A stretch of DNA of 34,835 bases from Maricaulis sp048270095 (GTDB lineage: Bacteria > Pseudomonadota > Alphaproteobacteria > Caulobacterales > Maricaulaceae): the NCBI RefSeq assembly GCF_048270095.1, contig NZ_JBLWTL010000027.1:1-34835 (forward strand), read 5' to 3'. Within the stretch, counting starts at the first letter, position 1. Every line of letters starts with the position of its first letter. The notes beneath the pieces are model-generated. The model saw nothing but the letters and a program-made list of their open reading frames with translations. It made no database searches and was not told where the DNA came from. The translations under genes were made by a program, and so were the position numbers. This document shows, piece by piece, positions 32,217 to 34,835 of the stretch.

Positions 32217-32699
32217 CTAGTAATGGCGGCGGCCATGACCGCGCGGGGCATGGCGGGGGCGATGGTCACGGCGATCATGAAACCGGTTCGGGGCAAGCGG
32301 GCGGCCGAAACGTGGTCCGACGGCCGAGTTCCGGCGCGGATAGTCGATAATCACATTGATATTGTAAGACGAACCGCGACGGTCGACCGCGTAATAGCGC
32401 CCGGACCGGTCGAGATAGACCGTGCCCGGTGAGGCCATACGGCGCATGTCGGAACGCTCATAGCGGTCCGGATAATACTGCCAGGCATGGGCCGGGCAAT
32501 TGATCACGCGGCGATCGCGAAAATCCTCGCGGCGATCGAGCCGACCGGTCGTGCGGCGTGCGTCGATACGGTCCTCGCGCAGATCCGGGCAAGCCGCCGC
32601 ATTGGCGTGCCAGGTCCCGGCACTGGCGACGCCGGCGAAACCGGCCATGCCGATCGAGGCGAGGAGGGCGGCGGCTGCAAGTCTGGCGGCAATATTCAT
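32217..32699 (-). CDS. exported Arg-rich protein of unknown function
   Basis: 160 residues from ATG 32699, with AGGAGA nine bases upstream; an ATG at 32783 would precede the signal peptide and is rejected. The signal peptide runs to about residue 27 (ending GVASA). The mature protein has two cysteines (AACPDL, INCPAHAW), a tyrosine-rich centre (YYPDRYERS, SGRYYAVDRRGSSYN) and a very basic C-terminus rich in Arg and His (RRDHRPRHAPRG). It should be periplasmic or secreted. I do not recognise a family. The His/Arg tail might bind metal, phosphate or polyanions; that is only a guess from composition. Confidence 0.78.
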   Translation of the reverse strand: MNIAARLAAAALLASIGMAGFAGVASAGTWHANAAACPDLREDRIDARRTTGRLDRREDFRDRRVINCPAHAWQYYPDRYERSDMRRMASPGTVYLDRSGRYYAVDRRGSSYNINVIIDYPRRNSAVGPRFGRPLAPNRFHDRRDHRPRHAPRGHGRRHY

Positions 32700-32883
32700 G
32701 ACAGTCTCCTGCACAGGCTGATGTTCAAGCCTGCATTCGACCACATGGCATCTGAGCGCTGTTTGAATGTCTCGTTCAGGCAATAGTCATCTCCATGAAC
32801 GATAGAATGGCGGTTTGCAGGCTTGGCCCGCGCGCGGGTTCGCGCGATAAACGGCCAGTCTATGGGGGCGGGAGCTGGAAATT

Positions 32884-34161
32884 ATGCGTACGGGTTTGAT
32901 CGCGGCACTGGCCGCCATGATGTGTGTCGCCACGAGCCAGGCCGATGAGCCTCGCCTCGAAGGCGCGAATTCCGACGCCCTGTCCAGCCGCGAGATTACG
33001 CGCTGGTTGCACCGTATCCAGAAACCGACCCGCGATGGCGGTGTCTCGGCATCCAGCTATCGCGGCGTCGACACCTGCCAATGGGCCAATGATGGCGAAT
33101 GCGATGATCCGGGCATCGGCACCGGTGCCTGCGAGCAAGGCACGGATTATTCCGATTGCTGGCGGATTGCCGAGGGCGTCGAGGATGATAGCTGCCAGTG
33201 GGCCAATGATGGCGAATGCGACGAGCCCGGCTTTGGCACCGGAGCCTGTACCCAGGCGACCGATCTGACCGATTGCGGCGCGGTGATCGATCTGCGCTTT
33301 CGCAATGACAGCTGCGAGACTGCCTTCGACGGGATCTGCAATGAACCGGGCATCGGTGATGGCCGCTGCGACGCCCGCACCGACCGCGCCGACTGTATCG
33401 GCCGCGAACGCCCGCTGACGATCAATGATCACTTCTTCGGCCGGGATGACCGCGTCTTCATGGACACGGCGGCGGCACCGTGGAATGCGGTTGGCCAGAT
33501 CGATATGGAAGCGGGCGGCGCCTGTACGGCCACGCTGATCGCCGATGATGTCCTGATCACCGCGGCCCATTGCATCGATGATGACGGCCGCATCGACGCC
33601 CGTGCCGTCTTTACCACCGGCTATGACCGCCGCGGCGGGCCGCTGGAAGCGCGTGTCACCGACTATATGATCGACCCGAACTGGGATGATCAACGCTTCA
33701 GCTCGACCGACGAGATTGATGGCACAGACTGGGCCCTGCTACGGATTGACCGGCCGCTCGGTGCCGAGATTGGCCATGTCGGCGTGCGCGGCCTGGTCCA
33801 GACCGCCGGCAATAACGGTGCCCGGCAAGCCGATCTCTACCAGGCTGGCTATAGCTGGGATACCGGCGCGCATCTGTCAGGCAATATCGGTTGCCGCATC
33901 ACCGAGGTCTTCAACGACAACACGATGGCGCATAATTGCGACACCACGCGCGGCGATAGCGGTTCCCCTTTCATGGTGCGCGAAGGCAATCAGTACTTCG
34001 TCATCGCGACGGATTCGAATTTCCGCTCAAATCCGGGCGGCCCGATGATCTATATTTCGGTGCGTTCGGAAGCCTGGCTGCAATATTATGATGATTTCGT
34101 CGCCGGCCGGATCGGCAATAATGGCTCGAGCCCGGCCCCCGTTGGCAAGCCGCTGAAATAG
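32884..34161 (+). CDS. secreted trypsin-like serine protease with three cysteine-rich repeats
   Basis: 425 residues. A signal peptide (about 1-20, ending SQA) is followed by a short linker and three tandem repeats, C65-C92, C104-C131 and C144-C171. Each has the same spacing, Cys-x7-Cys-x9-Cys-x8-Cys, and a pattern such as CQWANDGECDDPG and TDxxDC. The acidic, Gly-rich repeats look like small disulfide modules that may bind calcium. The S1 protease domain (about 196-405) has the triad H229 (TAAHC), D282 (TDWALLRID) and S359 (RGDSGSPF). The cysteine before the active Ser (C352) can pair with C337. Likely secreted or periplasmic. It converges with the partial esterase gene. Confidence 0.92.
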   Translation: MRTGLIAALAAMMCVATSQADEPRLEGANSDALSSREITRWLHRIQKPTRDGGVSASSYRGVDTCQWANDGECDDPGIGTGACEQGTDYSDCWRIAEGVEDDSCQWANDGECDEPGFGTGACTQATDLTDCGAVIDLRFRNDSCETAFDGICNEPGIGDGRCDARTDRADCIGRERPLTINDHFFGRDDRVFMDTAAAPWNAVGQIDMEAGGACTATLIADDVLITAAHCIDDDGRIDARAVFTTGYDRRGGPLEARVTDYMIDPNWDDQRFSSTDEIDGTDWALLRIDRPLGAEIGHVGVRGLVQTAGNNGARQADLYQAGYSWDTGAHLSGNIGCRITEVFNDNTMAHNCDTTRGDSGSPFMVREGNQYFVIATDSNFRSNPGGPMIYISVRSEAWLQYYDDFVAGRIGNNGSSPAPVGKPLK

Positions 34162-34178
34162 GCATGGCTCCGGCCTGA

Positions 34179-34835
34179 CTAGTCTGCCGGCGCGTAGAGC
34201 GTCTGCAGGCTGTCGGCCAGGGCCAGACGCCAGGCCGCCATGTCATGCCCGCCCGGATAGATGGCGAGACCGGTTTGATAGCCGGTATCGCTCAGGGCTG
34301 CGGCCATATTGCGATTGGTTTCCAGCATCACATGGCCCTGATTGGTCGAGGTGACGATATATTCCAGCGAGCCGGCGGCGAGCAGGAAGCGCGGCGCATC
34401 ATCGGGCGCTTCGGTCAATTGCCGCGCCAGCCATTGCGGCGCTTCGCCGGGCGGTGACCAGTAGAATGACCCCGACAGTGACAGCACGGCCCCCACAGCC
34501 TCAGGCCGGGTCAGCCCGGTGATCGCCGCCGACAGGCCACGCCGCGACGCACCGCCCAGAACGACATTCTCGCGCGCCAATTGCCAGCCCGATTGCGTGC
34601 GCAAGTACGGGAGGAGCTCATCGACGATGAAGGCGCTCTGATCGCCATAGAGGCTTTGCTCGCTCTCCGCATCGAGCTGGTCGACCAGCACGACATGCAT
34701 GGGCGGGATATCGCCCGCCGCCGCGAGATTATGGACGATCTCCCGGGCCGGCGCCCGGCGGCCCCAATTGAAGGCATCATAGAGGATCAGGACGGGCGAT
34801 GCGGCCGTGCCGCCCGCGGCCGGGTAGATCTCCAA
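34179..34835 (-). CDS. Fes-like alpha/beta-hydrolase esterase (N-terminus beyond window)
   Basis: 218 residues are visible and the frame remains open at the right edge, so the start is outside the window. It resembles the esterase D/enterochelin esterase (Fes) group: SPVLILYDAFNWG near the visible start, the nucleophile elbow GGASRRGLSAA, and YPGGHDMAAWR with the catalytic His near the C-terminus. The elbow has Arg where the last Gly of the usual G-x-S-x-G is found. In the Fes family such enzymes release iron from catechol siderophores, but many homologues act on other esters, and no siderophore genes are seen here. Confidence 0.82.
   Translation of the reverse strand: MEIYPAAGGTAASPVLILYDAFNWGRRAPAREIVHNLAAAGDIPPMHVVLVDQLDAESEQSLYGDQSAFIVDELLPYLRTQSGWQLARENVVLGGASRRGLSAAITGLTRPEAVGAVLSLSGSFYWSPPGEAPQWLARQLTEAPDDAPRFLLAAGSLEYIVTSTNQGHVMLETNRNMAAALSDTGYQTGLAIYPGGHDMAAWRLALADSLQTLYAPAD

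Overview
The window looks like chromosomal core DNA from a GC-rich alphaproteobacterium, most likely of the Caulobacterales/Maricaulales type (a stalked or swarmer marine relative such as Maricaulis). This rests on a TipF-like polar flagellar protein, a CheY/CheZ-like pair, a SapC-family protein, an alphaproteobacterial sigma32-type promoter plus CIRCE site in front of groESL, and the ribF-ileS-lspA order. The assignment is inference from gene content; no rRNA or tRNA gene was found to anchor it. I see no insertion sequence, prophage, CRISPR array or integration site.

Layout. 1-2000 (+): tail of a probable pseudouridine synthase gene, rsmD, and an unrecognised conserved-looking gene. 2038-9721 (-): a long co-directional run, from upstream to downstream MaoC-like hydratase, ribF, ileS, lspA, a DUF3035-like lipoprotein and mutL. 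9841-10977 (+): cheY and a cheZ-like phosphatase. 10974-13971 (-): an OmpA/glycine-zipper lipoprotein, tipF and a HAD phosphatase. 14126-16303 (+): groES-groEL with promoter, CIRCE operator and terminator. 16365-18311 (+): S9 peptidase lipoprotein. 18350-19459 (-): NagZ-like glycosidase with a Tat-type leader. 19817-21007 (+): highly charged exported helical protein. 21262-22746 (-): hisS. 22947-23417 (+): small exported protein. 23424-25547 (-): DsbD/ScsB-type reductase. 25713-26501 (-): SapC-family protein. 26983-28355 (+): Zur-like regulator and double-hotdog thioesterase. 28650-32191 (+): ABC exporter, thioredoxin-fold protein and PhzF-like protein. 32217-32699 (-): Arg-rich exported protein. 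32884-34161 (+): trypsin-like protease with three cysteine-rich repeats. 34179-34835 (-): partial Fes-like esterase.

Function. The proteostasis and envelope theme is strong: GroESL, LspA with its probable lipoprotein neighbour, DsbD, an S9 peptidase, a secreted protease and an exported NagZ-like enzyme. A second theme is cell-pole and motility control: CheY, the CheZ-like protein with two FliM-like C-terminal peptides, and TipF with a degenerate EAL domain.

The least explained material is in the intergenic regions. There is an orphan plus-strand terminator at 19658-19695 with no gene in front of it, and a possible minus-strand small RNA at about 21078-21181 behind a palindromic operator-like site. 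There is also a 104-nt concentric inverted repeat between the OmpA-like gene and groES. These are the best candidates for something undescribed, but each is a reading of sequence symmetry and needs RNA data.
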